Source: Streptomyces verrucosisporus (GTDB lineage: Bacteria > Actinomycetota > Actinomycetes > Streptomycetales > Streptomycetaceae). Taken from it: a stretch of 64,000 nt of DNA. A program made the translations under genes and the position numbers. The stretch covers positions 1 to 64,000 of the forward strand of contig NZ_JADEYH010000003.1 in NCBI RefSeq assembly GCF_017114865.1. The letters are read 5' to 3'. This document shows positions 18,715-29,549 of this stretch, one piece after another (within the stretch, counting starts at the first letter, position 1; every line of letters begins with the position of its first letter). The notes under the pieces are model-generated. The model worked only from the letters and a program-made list of their open reading frames with translations, was not told the origin of the DNA and ran no database searches.

Positions 18715-19290
18715 TCACGCCTCCGGCTCGGAGGGCGCCCGGCGGCGCAGCGCCGACTTGACCGTGTCGACCACGAGCCGGGCCGCGACGCCCACCAGCA
18801 GCAGACCGCCGGTCATCTGGACCATCACGATGATCCGGGCCGGCTGGGAGCGTGCGGTGATGTCGCCGTATCCGACGGTGGCGAACGTCGTGAGCGCGAA
18901 GTACAGGGCGTCGGTGCGGGTGAGGGGCTCGTTGAAGCTGCCCGGCTCGGCCCTCTCCAGGAGGTGGTAGACGGTCGCGAAGAGCAGCAGGAACAGCAGC
19001 AGCACGCTCACCAGCGCCTCGGCCGCCCGCAGGATCGGGCGGGGGGAGTGCTCGATCTCGCGTACCTCCCAGAGGAACAGGGCGAGGACGGCGAGCAGCC
19101 CCAGGACGAGGATGACGGCCGTACCGCCGGTGAACTCCTTGTCCACGGGCAGCAGGTAGTACGCGGTCAGGAGCGCGGCGGTGATGAAGGCCAGCCGCAC
19201 CGCCGCGATCACCGCGGGCACACCGTGGGCGGCGCGGACACCCTCCCAGCTGTCCGGGGGTGGCCGGTCGGGCGGGTCGGGTGGCGGCAT
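18715..19290 (-). CDS. Two-pore-loop-type ion channel protein (potassium channel filter TVGYGD)
   Basis: 191 aa. It has hydrophobic helices (AVRLAFITAALLTAYYLL; AVILVLGLLAVLALFLW; AEALVSVLLLFLLLFATVYHLL), a pore loop with the potassium selectivity filter TFATVGYGDITA near residue 140, and a last helix (IIVMVQMTGGLLLVGVAARLVV). It therefore looks like a small Ion_trans_2 channel with extra N-terminal helices and no cytoplasmic RCK domain. Such channels set membrane potential. ATG 19290 follows GGGAGA. Monocistronic. Confidence 0.85.
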   Translation of the reverse strand: MPPPDPPDRPPPDSWEGVRAAHGVPAVIAAVRLAFITAALLTAYYLLPVDKEFTGGTAVILVLGLLAVLALFLWEVREIEHSPRPILRAAEALVSVLLLFLLLFATVYHLLERAEPGSFNEPLTRTDALYFALTTFATVGYGDITARSQPARIIVMVQMTGGLLLVGVAARLVVDTVKSALRRRAPSEPEA

Positions 19291-19407
19291 GCGCGTCTCC
19301 CGGTGGTTCGGTCGCGGCCCGCGAGGGCTCCGGCGGGTGTGAGGGGGCTTCGGCGGTCGGGCGGGCAGGGGGTCGGGCGGACGGCGGCTCGGGCTCGTGC
19401 CGGGGCC

Positions 19408-19443
19408 GGGCCGTCAGGGCCGTCAGGGCCGTCAGGGCCGTCA
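19408..19443. repeat. Four exact 9-bp tandem copies of GGGCCGTCA
   Basis: Units 19408-19416, 19417-19425, 19426-19434 and 19435-19443. The last unit contains the stop codon of the glycosyltransferase gene (19441-19443). Slippage-type repeat with no evident function. Confidence 0.85.
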
Positions 19444-20988
19444 GGGGCGGACCGACACCGTCCAGCCGCTCTTGTAGGTGTCCGGTACCGGGTGGCGCGG
19501 CCAGTCGCGCGCCCAGGGCGGCGGGTCCGCCCGGCGCATGACCACCGCGTCGGACCGCTCGGGGGTCCGCAGGTCCGTTCTGACGCAGCCCGCGGTGTGC
19601 GCGACGAGGATCCCGTCGTCGCCCGTGACCGCGCACGGGGCGCGCACGCCGTGCGCGTGGAGCACCGCCGCGATGCGCTGCCAGTCGCCGCGCGCCCGCT
19701 CCTGGATGCCCGCGTGGGTGTGCGCCAGACCGGCCTGGACGGCCAGATGGCCCGCCAGTACGGCGGTGAGGGCGACGGCCACCGGCACCGAGCCGCGGGC
19801 CCGGTCGGCGAGGCGGAGCAGGCCGAGGCCGGCGGGCACGGCAAGCAGCGCGTAGCCGGGCAGCAGGAAGCGCGGAGCGGCGTAGGGCAGCAGGAAGAAG
19901 TACTGCACCGTGAGCGAGCCGGCCGTGGCCGCGGCCAGCCACAGCGGCGCCGCGTCCCCCGTGCCCGCCATGCCCCACGGCGTACGGGTGCGGCGGGCCG
20001 CGATCAGCCCCAGCGCGGCGAGCAGCGCCAGCAGCGGCCACCAGGCGGCTGCCGCCCACCCCACGCCGTCGCCCGTGCAGGGGCGGCACAGCAGCGGGCC
20101 GTCCAGCGCGGTGAGGTGGTCGGCCACCGACAGCACCGGCCGCATGCCGCCCTGGACCTCGCTCGCCTCGGCGAGCCGTTGCGCCACCCCGCCGAACCGC
20201 AGCCGCGCCTCCACCAGCCACGGCAGCGCGCCCGCCGCGGCGCCCGCGGCGACGGCCAGGATCCTGCCCCGGCCGCGCCAGGCGGGCACCACGACGGCGG
20301 CCAGCAGCAGGGGTGCGGCGAGGGCCGCGCCCTCGTTGGGCCGCATCAGGGTCGCCACGGCCAGCCCGGCGGCCAGCCCCGCGTACCGCGCGCCGCGGCC
20401 GGGTCCGCGTCCCGCGAAGCAGCCCACCGCCGCGAGAGCGCCCATCGCCGTGTAGTGGTTGGGCATGGCGGCGCCCGCGTAGAACAGCGCCGTCCACAGC
20501 GAGCCGTACAGCGCCGCCGCCACCCATACCGCCGACGGCCGGGGCACCACCCGCAGCCAGGGGCGGAAGCCCAGGTAGAGCGCGGTGCTCGACAGCACCA
20601 GCAGCCAGACGCGCAGCAGTACGACCGAGTCGCTCCAGGTGGTGACCGGGGACAGCAGCAGGGGCACGCCGCGGGTGCGCGGGGCGCTGAAGGGGGTCGG
20701 GGGACCGTAGGGGGAGAAGCGGCTGGCGTAGACCGTCTCGTCCCAGCCGAGCGGAAGGGTGAGCGGCACCAGGACGGCGGCGGACAGCGCCAGCAGGACG
20801 CAGACGGCCGCCAGCTTGCGGGCCTCCCGCCGCAGGGCGCTCGGCGAGCCCGGCGCCGCGGCCGTGGCGCCGGTGCCGACGGCGGCGAGCCCTTTGATTC
20901 CCCGGGGGGCGAGGAGCCCGCCGGGGACCGGCACCGTGCGGCCGAAGGTCGGTGCACTGCCCGGCGTTCTGCCCGGCACGGCGTTCAC
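19441..20988 (-). CDS. Multi-pass membrane glycosyltransferase (GT39/ArnT-like)
   Basis: 515 aa. The first ~60 residues are cytoplasmic, then about ten to twelve hydrophobic helices. Between helices 1 and 2 lies an external loop with DETVYASRFSPYG, whose acidic residue follows LGW as in GT-C enzymes that use polyprenyl-phosphate sugars. Later segments include YLGFRPWLRVV, MPNHYTAMGALAAVG and RPNEGAALAAPLLLAAVV, and a C-terminal soluble region (HAHGVRAPCAVTGDDGILVAHTAGCVRTDL). It likely transfers a sugar from a lipid carrier outside the membrane; donor and acceptor are unknown. GTG 20988 has GGAGG 4 bases upstream. Confidence 0.78.
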   Translation of the reverse strand: MNAVPGRTPGSAPTFGRTVPVPGGLLAPRGIKGLAAVGTGATAAAPGSPSALRREARKLAAVCVLLALSAAVLVPLTLPLGWDETVYASRFSPYGPPTPFSAPRTRGVPLLLSPVTTWSDSVVLLRVWLLVLSSTALYLGFRPWLRVVPRPSAVWVAAALYGSLWTALFYAGAAMPNHYTAMGALAAVGCFAGRGPGRGARYAGLAAGLAVATLMRPNEGAALAAPLLLAAVVVPAWRGRGRILAVAAGAAAGALPWLVEARLRFGGVAQRLAEASEVQGGMRPVLSVADHLTALDGPLLCRPCTGDGVGWAAAAWWPLLALLAALGLIAARRTRTPWGMAGTGDAAPLWLAAATAGSLTVQYFFLLPYAAPRFLLPGYALLAVPAGLGLLRLADRARGSVPVAVALTAVLAGHLAVQAGLAHTHAGIQERARGDWQRIAAVLHAHGVRAPCAVTGDDGILVAHTAGCVRTDLRTPERSDAVVMRRADPPPWARDWPRHPVPDTYKSGWTVSVRP

Positions 20989-21600
20989 GAGGCCTCCACC
21001 CGGTCGTCCTGCGGCCTGCGGTCTGCCCCCCGCCCGCCGTTGTACCAGCGCGCCGGCCGGGGCGGCGCGCGCCCGCGCGGCGGCCGCACCGATCGGACGA
21101 CGGCCGTACGGCAGCCGGCCTACGGCCGTGTCCCGCCGGAGGCGGGTGCGAGCGGGGGAGGCGGGCAGGCGCGGACGGGGGGCGGGCCGGGCGGAAAAGG
21201 GAAGGGGCGCGCGGGAGGATTGGCGCGCTGTGACGCACGCCCCACGCGCGCGGTCCGCCGCCCCCGGCGGGCCCCGGGCACGCCCGGACCAGCGGCCCGT
21301 ACCGGTCCCGGGGACGGGCGCGAGGGGGACGACAGAAAGCCGCTGACCTGGGCTTTCGGCCGCACGGACGCACCGGCGCCGCCTGACGCCGACAGGGCGC
21401 GGACGGCTGTCCGACGGGCCCGCGGGGCGGGCTGCCGTGCGGGCCGCGAGGCGGGCCCGGGCCCGCCGGAGTCCTGACCTCCCGATACGGAAGATGTCTC
21501 AAGTAGGCTACGGCACCGTTGCCGTCCGGCAAGGATGCCGGGAACCGTGACGCCCGCCGATGCTGTCGACCGGGTTCGTACGAGGAAGCGGAGTACAGCG
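20989..21600. other. Intergenic stretch, no gene found
   Basis: About 610 very GC-rich bases between divergent genes. No coding frame with a ribosome-binding site was seen. The right end must hold the promoter of the acyl-CoA dehydrogenase gene; a TAGGCT near 21505 is a possible -10, without a matching -35. Confidence 0.5.
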
Positions 21601-22767
21601 GTGGTGCGGATCGAACTGGGAACCGCGGTGTCCGTTGCCCGGGAGATCTCCGAGGAGGTCCTGGCCCCGCAGGCCGCGGCGGTCGACGCGGAGCAGCGGT
21701 GGCCGAAGGAGGGCATGGCGGCCCTGCTGGCCCGGCTGGGCGGGCTGGTGGTGCCCGAGCACTCCGGCGGCATGGGCCACGGTCTGCTGGCCGTGGCGCA
21801 GGTGGGAGAGGCGACGGGCCGGGCCTGCGCCTCGACGTCGATCTGTTTCGGCATGCACCTGGTCGGCTCGGCGGTGATCGCCGCCCAGGCCGGCACCGCC
21901 CAGCGGGAGCGGTACCTGGAGCCCATCGCCGCCGGGGAGCACCTGACGACCCTGGCTCTGTCGGAACCCGGGACGGGTGGCGAGTTCTGGCTGCCGCAGA
22001 CGCGCATGGAACGCGTCGGGCACCCCGGCGGCGACCGGCTGCGGCTGACCGGCACCAAGAGCTTCGTCACCAACGGCGGCCGCGCCGACTCCTACGTCGT
22101 GTCCACCATCGCCGTGGGGCCGGAGACGCCGCCCGGCCAGTTCTCCTGCACGGTCGTCGACGCCGACGCGCCCGGCCTTCAGTGGGGTCCCGAGTGGCAC
22201 GGCTTCGGCATGCGGGGCAACGCCTCGCGCGGCCTGGAGCTGCCCGGGGTGGAGATCCCCGCCGAGTGCCTGCTGGGACGGGAGGGCGACGAGATCTGGT
22301 ACGTGTTCAACGTCGTCGCCCCCTACTTCCTGATGGCCATGTCCGGCACCTACCTGGGCGTCGCCGCGGCCGCCCTGGAGGAGGCCCGCGCCCATCTGAC
22401 GCGGCGGCGCACGCGCGCAGGTCACACCCTGTCCGGCAACCCGGTCGTGCAGCACCGGCTGGGCACGATGTGGGCCCGGGTGGAGCGCACCCGGCGGCTG
22501 ATCTACCAGGCCGCCGCCGAGGCGGAGCTGGGCGGACCCGAGGCCCTGCCGGGGCTGGCCTCGGCCAAGGCCGAGGTCGCCGACGCGGCGGAGGCCACGG
22601 TGAACGACGCCCTGACCCTGGTCGGCGGGATCGGCTACGGGACCGACTCGCCGCTGCAGCGGATGCTGCGCGACGCCCGGGCCGCCCATGTGATGGCCCC
22701 GGTCACCGATGTGCTGCGGGTGTGGGCGGGCAAGGCCCTGCTGGACGAACCGCTGCTGGAAAGCTGA
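21601..22767 (+). CDS. Acyl-CoA dehydrogenase family protein
   Basis: About 388 aa, FAD-dependent. An N-terminal helical domain (SVAREISEEVLAPQAAAVDAEQRWP), the middle beta domain (LTTLALSEPGTGGEFWLPQT; LTGTKSFVTNGG) and the C-terminal helical bundle (FLMAMSGTYLGVAAAALEEARAHLTRR; LVGGIGYGTDSPLQRMLRDARA) are all in order. The LALSEPGTGG motif binds FAD and acyl-CoA. The exact acyl substrate is unknown. The start is uncertain: GTG 21601 begins the homologous region; ATG 21535 would add 22 Arg-rich residues. It lies 13 bp before the phosphatase gene and they may be one transcript. Confidence 0.88.
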   Translation: MVRIELGTAVSVAREISEEVLAPQAAAVDAEQRWPKEGMAALLARLGGLVVPEHSGGMGHGLLAVAQVGEATGRACASTSICFGMHLVGSAVIAAQAGTAQRERYLEPIAAGEHLTTLALSEPGTGGEFWLPQTRMERVGHPGGDRLRLTGTKSFVTNGGRADSYVVSTIAVGPETPPGQFSCTVVDADAPGLQWGPEWHGFGMRGNASRGLELPGVEIPAECLLGREGDEIWYVFNVVAPYFLMAMSGTYLGVAAAALEEARAHLTRRRTRAGHTLSGNPVVQHRLGTMWARVERTRRLIYQAAAEAELGGPEALPGLASAKAEVADAAEATVNDALTLVGGIGYGTDSPLQRMLRDARAAHVMAPVTDVLRVWAGKALLDEPLLES

Positions 22768-22780
22768 CGGTGTACTGACG

Positions 22781-24865
22781 ATGCCCGGCGAGAAGAACCG
22801 CATCCTGCTGGTGGACGTCCTCCCCGAGACCGCGGAGGACTTCGAGGCCGCGTTCGGCGAGGGGACCGCGTCCGGCGAGGAGGTCGAACTGGTCCACGTC
22901 ACGGCCGCGAGCGTCCTGGAGCACACCGAGGGCAGGCCCGGCGAACGCCGGCCCGCCGTGGCGGTGGTGGGCCGGCGGGTACCGGCCCCGGTCGGCCTGA
23001 TCCACGCGCTGCGTCCCCACCCCGCGGACCTGGCGGCGGTGGTGGTCGCCACCTCCGCCACCGACTCCCGGCTCACCACATTGCCGATACTCTTCTCCGC
23101 CGACCTCGTCCGCCGGATCCCGGACGCGCAGGTCCACCTGCTGCCGCGGACGGCCCGCGAACTGCTGGGGGGCGTGACCGGACGGCGCGCCGAGATCTCG
23201 GTACGTGCCACCGTCCAGCGGCAGCTCACCACCGGCACGGTGATGGGCCGGCAGCTGGGAGAGCGGCTGCTGGGCGAGTTCCTCACCCAGGCCCCGATCG
23301 GCGCCCTCATGCTGGACGACGACGGCACGGTGCTCGCCTGGAACCACCGTGCCTCGGACGTCCTGGAGCTGGACGACCACGGCTCGCTCCGCCGTCCGCT
23401 GGCCGACCTGTTCCCGCCGGACGCCCGCGCCGCGCTGCGGCAGCACCTGGCCACCGCCCGGGAGCAGTCCGCCCCCGGCCCCGACGTGGTCTTCGAGCGC
23501 ACCGGGTCCGACGGCACCTCGCAGGCCATACGCATAGCCCCCCAGAAGGTGACGGACTCCGAGGGCCGCGAGCGCGTCCTGGTGCTCGCCGAGGACGTCA
23601 CCGACCGCCTGCACGCACAGCGCAAGCTCGCCGAGCGCACCGGCCACGCCCTGCTCAGCGCGGAGGTCGCCGCCGCCATGACGGCCTCCGGGCCGCTGGC
23701 CGAGCGCCTGCACCGCTGCGTACGGGCCACCGCGGACCGGCTGGGCGCCGACCGCGCCTGCCTGTGGACCCTGACGCCGTCCGGCAGACCCGAGCCCGCC
23801 GCCTGCGCCGACATGGAACGCACCACCGCCGCCGAGCGTCTCCACCCCGAGCACGCGGACGAGGAACTGGTCGGGCGGATCGTCGACCGCAAGCGCCCCC
23901 ATCTGGACCTCACGCCCCCCGGCGGCCGGCACACCGGGTCCGGCCGCCCGGCGGGGTCCTTCGCCGGGTATCCGCTGGTCTCCGGCGGGGAGCTGATCGG
24001 TGTACTGACCCTGAGCACCCGGCTGGCTCTGCCCGGCTCCACGCTGTCCATCCTGGAGAACATCGCCGACCAGGTGGCCGTCGGCATCCAGCGGGACCGC
24101 CTGCTGCACCGGCTGCGCGCCACCACCCAGGCCCTGGAGCGCCCGCTGCTCCCGCCCCGCCTGCCCGAGCTGCCCGGTTTCGACCTCGCCGCCCGCTACC
24201 ACCCCTTCGGCAGCGGCCTGCACATCGGCGGGGACTTCTACGACGCCTTCGCCGCCCCCGACGGCCGGTACGTCCTGGCCCTGGGCGACGTCTGCGGCAA
24301 GGGACCCGGCGCGGCGGCCATCACCGGCCTGGTCCGCCACACCCTGTGGGCGGCGGCCCAGCACACCACCGACCCCGAGCACGTCCTGGGCCTGGTCAAC
24401 AACGCGCTACGGCGTCAGAACACCCCCTTCTGCACCCTCGCCTACGCCGTTCTGGAGCCGCCCCCCGATCCCTCGGACCCCTCCTGCGCCGTCCGCGTCC
24501 GCATCGCCTCCGCCGGGCACCCCGCCCCGCTGCTGCGCCGCGCCGACGGGCGTGCCGTGCCGCTGGAGGTGCGCGGCCCGCTGCTGGGCGTCCTGGACGA
24601 GCTGCACCACCCGGTGACCGAGGCGGAGCTGCGGCCGGGCGAGACCCTGGTCTTCTACACCGACGGCTTCACCGAGGGCGCCGGGGCGGAGGACCGCCGC
24701 GAACCCGAGGACCTCGCCGCCCTGCTCGCCGGACACCCGTCGCCGTCCGCCGACGGGCGCCCCGCCGACCGCGTGGTGGCGGCCCTGCTGGAGGACGCCC
24801 ACTCCTGGTGGGGCGAGCGGCTCCGCGACGACCTGGCCGTCCTCGCGCTCAGCCGCCTGGGCTGA
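22781..24865 (+). CDS. Multi-domain SpoIIE phosphatase with PAS and GAF sensors
   Basis: 694 aa, cytoplasmic. The order is: an N-terminal ~145-residue domain that begins like a receiver (NRILLVDVLPETAEDF) and carries GRRVPAPVGLIHAL; a PAS domain (FLTQAPIGALMLDDDGTVLAWNHRASDVL, about residues 165-285); a GAF domain (about 300-440, LTLSTRLALPGSTLSILENIADQVAVGIQRDRLL); and a PP2C/SpoIIE phosphatase (GGDFYDAF, GDVCGKGPGAAA, FYTDGFTEGAG, DDLAVLAL). It likely dephosphorylates an STAS anti-anti-sigma factor in response to signals sensed by PAS/GAF. Start ATG 22781. Located 13 bp after the acyl-CoA dehydrogenase gene, an unusual partner. Confidence 0.9.
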   Translation: MPGEKNRILLVDVLPETAEDFEAAFGEGTASGEEVELVHVTAASVLEHTEGRPGERRPAVAVVGRRVPAPVGLIHALRPHPADLAAVVVATSATDSRLTTLPILFSADLVRRIPDAQVHLLPRTARELLGGVTGRRAEISVRATVQRQLTTGTVMGRQLGERLLGEFLTQAPIGALMLDDDGTVLAWNHRASDVLELDDHGSLRRPLADLFPPDARAALRQHLATAREQSAPGPDVVFERTGSDGTSQAIRIAPQKVTDSEGRERVLVLAEDVTDRLHAQRKLAERTGHALLSAEVAAAMTASGPLAERLHRCVRATADRLGADRACLWTLTPSGRPEPAACADMERTTAAERLHPEHADEELVGRIVDRKRPHLDLTPPGGRHTGSGRPAGSFAGYPLVSGGELIGVLTLSTRLALPGSTLSILENIADQVAVGIQRDRLLHRLRATTQALERPLLPPRLPELPGFDLAARYHPFGSGLHIGGDFYDAFAAPDGRYVLALGDVCGKGPGAAAITGLVRHTLWAAAQHTTDPEHVLGLVNNALRRQNTPFCTLAYAVLEPPPDPSDPSCAVRVRIASAGHPAPLLRRADGRAVPLEVRGPLLGVLDELHHPVTEAELRPGETLVFYTDGFTEGAGAEDRREPEDLAALLAGHPSPSADGRPADRVVAALLEDAHSWWGERLRDDLAVLALSRLG

Positions 24866-24913
24866 GCGCCGCCGCCCTTCTGCGGGAGGCCCGCCCCCCT
24901 TGGGGGCCCGCTC

Positions 24914-26239
24914 TCAGGGGCGGGTGCGGAGGTTGGTGCCGTTCAGGCACAGGGCGATGTTGCGGACCGCGGCGGTGAGCTCCTCGATCACCCGGGCGGC
25001 CTGCTCGGCGTCGTGGAAGGCGGGACGGTCGGCGGACGCGGACAGGGAACTGCTGAGGTCCTCGGTGAGCCGGCGCATCGCGTCCAGCTCCTCGGCGGGT
25101 GGCACGGCGGGCGCTTCGGAGGCCGCCGGCGGGGTCGAAGAGGGCGCCGGGGCCGGTGCGGCGGCCGGGGTCGCCGGGACCAGCGGTACGGGCTCGGGCG
25201 CGGGGGCGGGCGCCGGCTGGGCGGGTTGAGGGGGCTGCGGAGCCTGAGCGGACCGGGCCGGCTGCGGCTGTGCCCGCTCGGGCGCGGGCGGAGACGGGGC
25301 CTGGGGGTCGGCCCGGGGCGCGGGAGGTGCGGGAGGTGCGGCAGGTGCGGGAGGTGCGGCAGGTGCGGCAGGCACCTCGGGTGCGGCCTCCGCCGTACCC
25401 GCGTCCGCGCCCGTACCGCTGCCGCCCGCCGCCGGAGCGGCGTTCCACCCCCCGGCGGACCTCGACGCGTCCGGCGAGAGCCGGGTCTGCGGCGGCAGTA
25501 CGTTCTCGGCGGTGCCCGGGGACCACAGCGGCGCCGTCGGCTGCGGCGCGGTGGGCACGTGCTCGGCCTTCCACTGCAACCGGTAGCACTCGACCTGGTC
25601 GGCGCAGGCGGTGCGGGCGTGGAAGATCGCGCTGCCCTCGCCCAGATCGGGGTACCAGAGGTTGGGGCCGGGGAAGCGCACCGTCCGCATCCGGGGCTTG
25701 ACGGGCTCCGCGCAGCCGATGCAGCAGCCCGCCGGCACGCACAGCCCCGCGCCCTCCTTCTGGGCGGCGGCGCGGGGGCCGATCTCCCCGCGGTACTCCC
25801 CGTTGCCGCAGGGCGGCAGTTCGCCGCAGGTGCGGCAGACCGCGTAGTGCTCGGGCAGGACCTGCCAGCCGTGGCTGATGGGCGCGCACCAGTGCTTGGG
25901 CGCGGAGCGCGGGTAGTTCTCGTTGCGCAGGACCAGCACCACGGGCCGCTTGTAGAAGTCGGCCCGCTCGGGGGGCTGCGCGTTCAGCCTCCCGTTCATC
26001 CGGCGCAGGTCCTCCGAGTGCCGCCACAGTTCGAGGTGCTCGCGCCAGGCCTGCTCGTAGGAGAGGGGCCAGGGGTGGTCCCGGTACTCGTCGATCTCCA
26101 GGATCCGCCAGGGCTGCCGGTCGAAGACGACGACGTGCCCGCTCCTCAGGCGCAGGTGCGTACCGTTGTCGCCTTCCTTGGGCCAGTCGATGCGGCCGAC
26201 GCGGGTGGGCTGGTCGGGGAGCCCTTCGCGAACATGCAT
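24914..26239 (-). CDS. Hypothetical protein: Cys-rich N-terminal half, Ala/Pro-rich linker, helical C-terminus
   Basis: 441 aa, no family recognised. Residues 1-225 form a folded region with many Cys (WCAPISHGWQVLPEHYAVCRTCGELPPC; GLCVPAGCCIGCAEPV) that could hold metal-binding sites and begins with RIDWPKEGDNGTHLRLRSGHVVVFDRQPW. A ~150-residue Ala/Pro-rich linker with PAAPPAP-type repeats follows, then a final helical segment (AEELDAMRRLTEDLSSSLSASADR; HDAEQAARVIEELTAAVRNIALCLN). ATG 26239 has AGGAG 6 bases upstream. GC-rich tandem repeats near 25325-25375 encode part of the linker. Divergent from the FBP gene. Confidence 0.72.
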   Translation of the reverse strand: MHVREGLPDQPTRVGRIDWPKEGDNGTHLRLRSGHVVVFDRQPWRILEIDEYRDHPWPLSYEQAWREHLELWRHSEDLRRMNGRLNAQPPERADFYKRPVVLVLRNENYPRSAPKHWCAPISHGWQVLPEHYAVCRTCGELPPCGNGEYRGEIGPRAAAQKEGAGLCVPAGCCIGCAEPVKPRMRTVRFPGPNLWYPDLGEGSAIFHARTACADQVECYRLQWKAEHVPTAPQPTAPLWSPGTAENVLPPQTRLSPDASRSAGGWNAAPAAGGSGTGADAGTAEAAPEVPAAPAAPPAPAAPPAPPAPRADPQAPSPPAPERAQPQPARSAQAPQPPQPAQPAPAPAPEPVPLVPATPAAAPAPAPSSTPPAASEAPAVPPAEELDAMRRLTEDLSSSLSASADRPAFHDAEQAARVIEELTAAVRNIALCLNGTNLRTRP

Positions 26240-26509
26240 GCCACGCTCCTCGGCAACGGGACAACTATGGTCAACATGGAGCACTTTCCATCATTCTGGA
26301 TCATTTCGGACCTTTAGCCGCTCAGACACGCGCACGCCACCGCCTCACCCGCCCCGCTCCGCAACCTCCGTGACGCGCCGTCAGCCGGCATCCGCGCGCG
26401 GTGCCGGACCGCGGTGTCCGCCCGCGGTGCCGGACCGCGCCAACACCGGGCGCCCCCGTGAGTATTAGCCTTTTGCCCGAGATTCCCCGCGAGTGGTTGG
26501 CTGCCCGCC

Positions 26510-27010
26510 ATGAGGCCCGTGACCGAGAAGGACATCCGTGCGTCGTTCGTCAACTGCTCCAAGGGCGAGGCCGGACGCATGGCGCTGCCGCGCGACCTGA
26601 CCGAACAGCCCTGGGACGACCTGGACTTCCCCGGACGGCGCGACCCCGCCGCCCCCGACCGCCGCCGTGTCGTCGCCGAACGCGGCGGCCCGCTCACGGG
26701 CGTGGCGCTCCGCTCCCCCGCCCGGCGGCCGGGCCGCGCCCGCCCCGGCGGCGGCGTGTGCTCGCTGTGCCTGACCACGCACCCGGCCGACGGCGTGGCC
26801 CTGATGGCCGCGCCCAAGGCCGGCCGGGCCGGGCGCGAGGGCGACTCCGTCGGGCTGTCCATGTGCGCCGATCCGGCCTGCTCGCTGTACGTGCGCGGCG
26901 GGAAGGTCCCCGACGGCGGCGGACGCCTGGAGGAGTCGCCGGCGGTGGAGGAGCAGGCGGAGCGCGCCGGGGCCGGCCTCCCGGCCTTCCTCGACCGGCT
27001 CCACGCGTGA
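26510..27010 (+). CDS. FBP-domain protein (FusB-type zinc-binding fold)
   Basis: 166 aa. It begins KDIRASFVNCSKGEAGRMALP and carries the four-Cys treble-clef pair CSLC ... CADPAC seen in the FBP (fibronectin-binding/EF-G-binding) C-terminal domain of FusB/FusC-like proteins. FusB family members bind EF-G and release it from stalled ribosomes; in actinomycetes the single-domain form is widespread and not characterised. Start ATG 26510 with a weak ribosome-binding site. Its TGA overlaps the GTG of the TauE gene, so the two are translationally coupled. Confidence 0.82.
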   Translation: MRPVTEKDIRASFVNCSKGEAGRMALPRDLTEQPWDDLDFPGRRDPAAPDRRRVVAERGGPLTGVALRSPARRPGRARPGGGVCSLCLTTHPADGVALMAAPKAGRAGREGDSVGLSMCADPACSLYVRGGKVPDGGGRLEESPAVEEQAERAGAGLPAFLDRLHA

Positions 27011-27759
27011 GCATCGGCCCGGAGCAGCTCGCGGCCGTCGCCCTCCTGGCCGCGGTCGCCCACGGCCTCAAGGGCCTCACCGGCTTCGGGCCCGCGACGC
27101 TGTTCGTCCCGGTGGCGTCGCTGCTGTTCGGCCAGCCGACCGCGGTGGCCGCCTCCGGAGTCCTGGACGCCACCTCCGGCGCGGCGCTCACCGCCGCGGA
27201 CCGGAGCGTCCGCCGGGGCCGGGAGGGCCTGCTGACCGGTGCGTTCATGGCGGTGGGGACGGCCGCCGGAGTGGTGGCCCTGACCCGTGTGCCCGAGGCC
27301 GTGGCCGCCGCCGCCCTGGTGCTGGCGGTGCTCGCCGGCCTGGCGGCGGTGGTGGACGCCGGGCGGCGGGGTCCGGTGGGCGAGTCCCGGCCTCTGGACG
27401 CCCGGGACGGGGCGGCCGGACTGCTGGCCGGATTCCTCGGCGGCCTCACCGGTATCGGCGGCCCACCGCTCGTGGTCCACCTCCAGCGCGTCCTGACCCC
27501 ACACGACCTCAGGGCCGTGGTGACGCGCGTCCTGCTGGTGTCGGCCATGGTGCGGGTCGCCACGTTCCTCGTCATCGGCGACGACGCGCAGGTCGCGGAC
27601 GCGCTGCTGCTGGCGGCGGTGTGCCTGCCGCCGCAGCTCGCCGGGCTGCTGGCCGGCGCCCGGCTGGCCCGCCGCGTCTCCCCGGCCCGCCTGGCGGCGG
27701 TCAACGGCACGGTCGTCGCCGCCTCCGTCCTGCTCGCCGCGCTGGGCGCCCTGCTGTAG
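27007..27759 (+). CDS. TauE/SafE-family permease
   Basis: 250 aa, about eight membrane helices. The two repeats start GLKGLTGFGPATLFVPVASLLFG and GAAGLLAGFLGGLTGIGGPPLVVHLQ, the glycine-rich signature of TauE/SafE/DUF81 permeases that move sulfite, sulfoacetate or related organosulfur anions. The substrate is unknown. GTG 27007 overlaps the stop of the FBP gene. A perfect terminator follows. Confidence 0.88.
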   Translation: MSIGPEQLAAVALLAAVAHGLKGLTGFGPATLFVPVASLLFGQPTAVAASGVLDATSGAALTAADRSVRRGREGLLTGAFMAVGTAAGVVALTRVPEAVAAAALVLAVLAGLAAVVDAGRRGPVGESRPLDARDGAAGLLAGFLGGLTGIGGPPLVVHLQRVLTPHDLRAVVTRVLLVSAMVRVATFLVIGDDAQVADALLLAAVCLPPQLAGLLAGARLARRVSPARLAAVNGTVVAASVLLAALGALL

Positions 27760-27812
27760 TACCCCGCCGGCTGCGAGGCGCCCGCCGGTCCCGGCGGCGG
27801 GGCGGAACGGCA

Positions 27813-27859
27813 CGGGCGCCCGGGGCGGCGAACCGTTCCTCCGCCGCCCCGGGCGCCCG
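27813..27859. terminator. Perfect 18-bp-stem terminator between convergent genes
   Basis: Arms 27813-27830 and 27842-27859 around an 11-base loop, between the TauE-like gene and gdhA; bidirectional by position. Confidence 0.82.
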
Positions 27860-27886
27860 GCGCACCCGCCGTGCCCGGCGTGGCCG

Positions 27887-29446
<1,560 letters not shown>

Positions 29447-29549
29447 CTACAAACGGCCTCACTGGTAAGGGATGTGGCATCCCCGGCGCGCGTGCGCGGG
29501 CGCCCGCGCGGGAAGCGGGATACGAGCGCCCGTGCGCCGCGCGGCGCTC

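Noticed and set aside
18392..21532. 1046-aa minus-strand open frame
   Set aside because: Low-complexity Arg/Pro/Gly translation across several genes in a different frame; typical GC-rich shadow.
25099..25701. Plus-strand ORF with VREVRQ repeats
   Set aside because: It is the antisense of the Ala/Pro-rich linker of the gene at 24914, and the repeats come from that linker.
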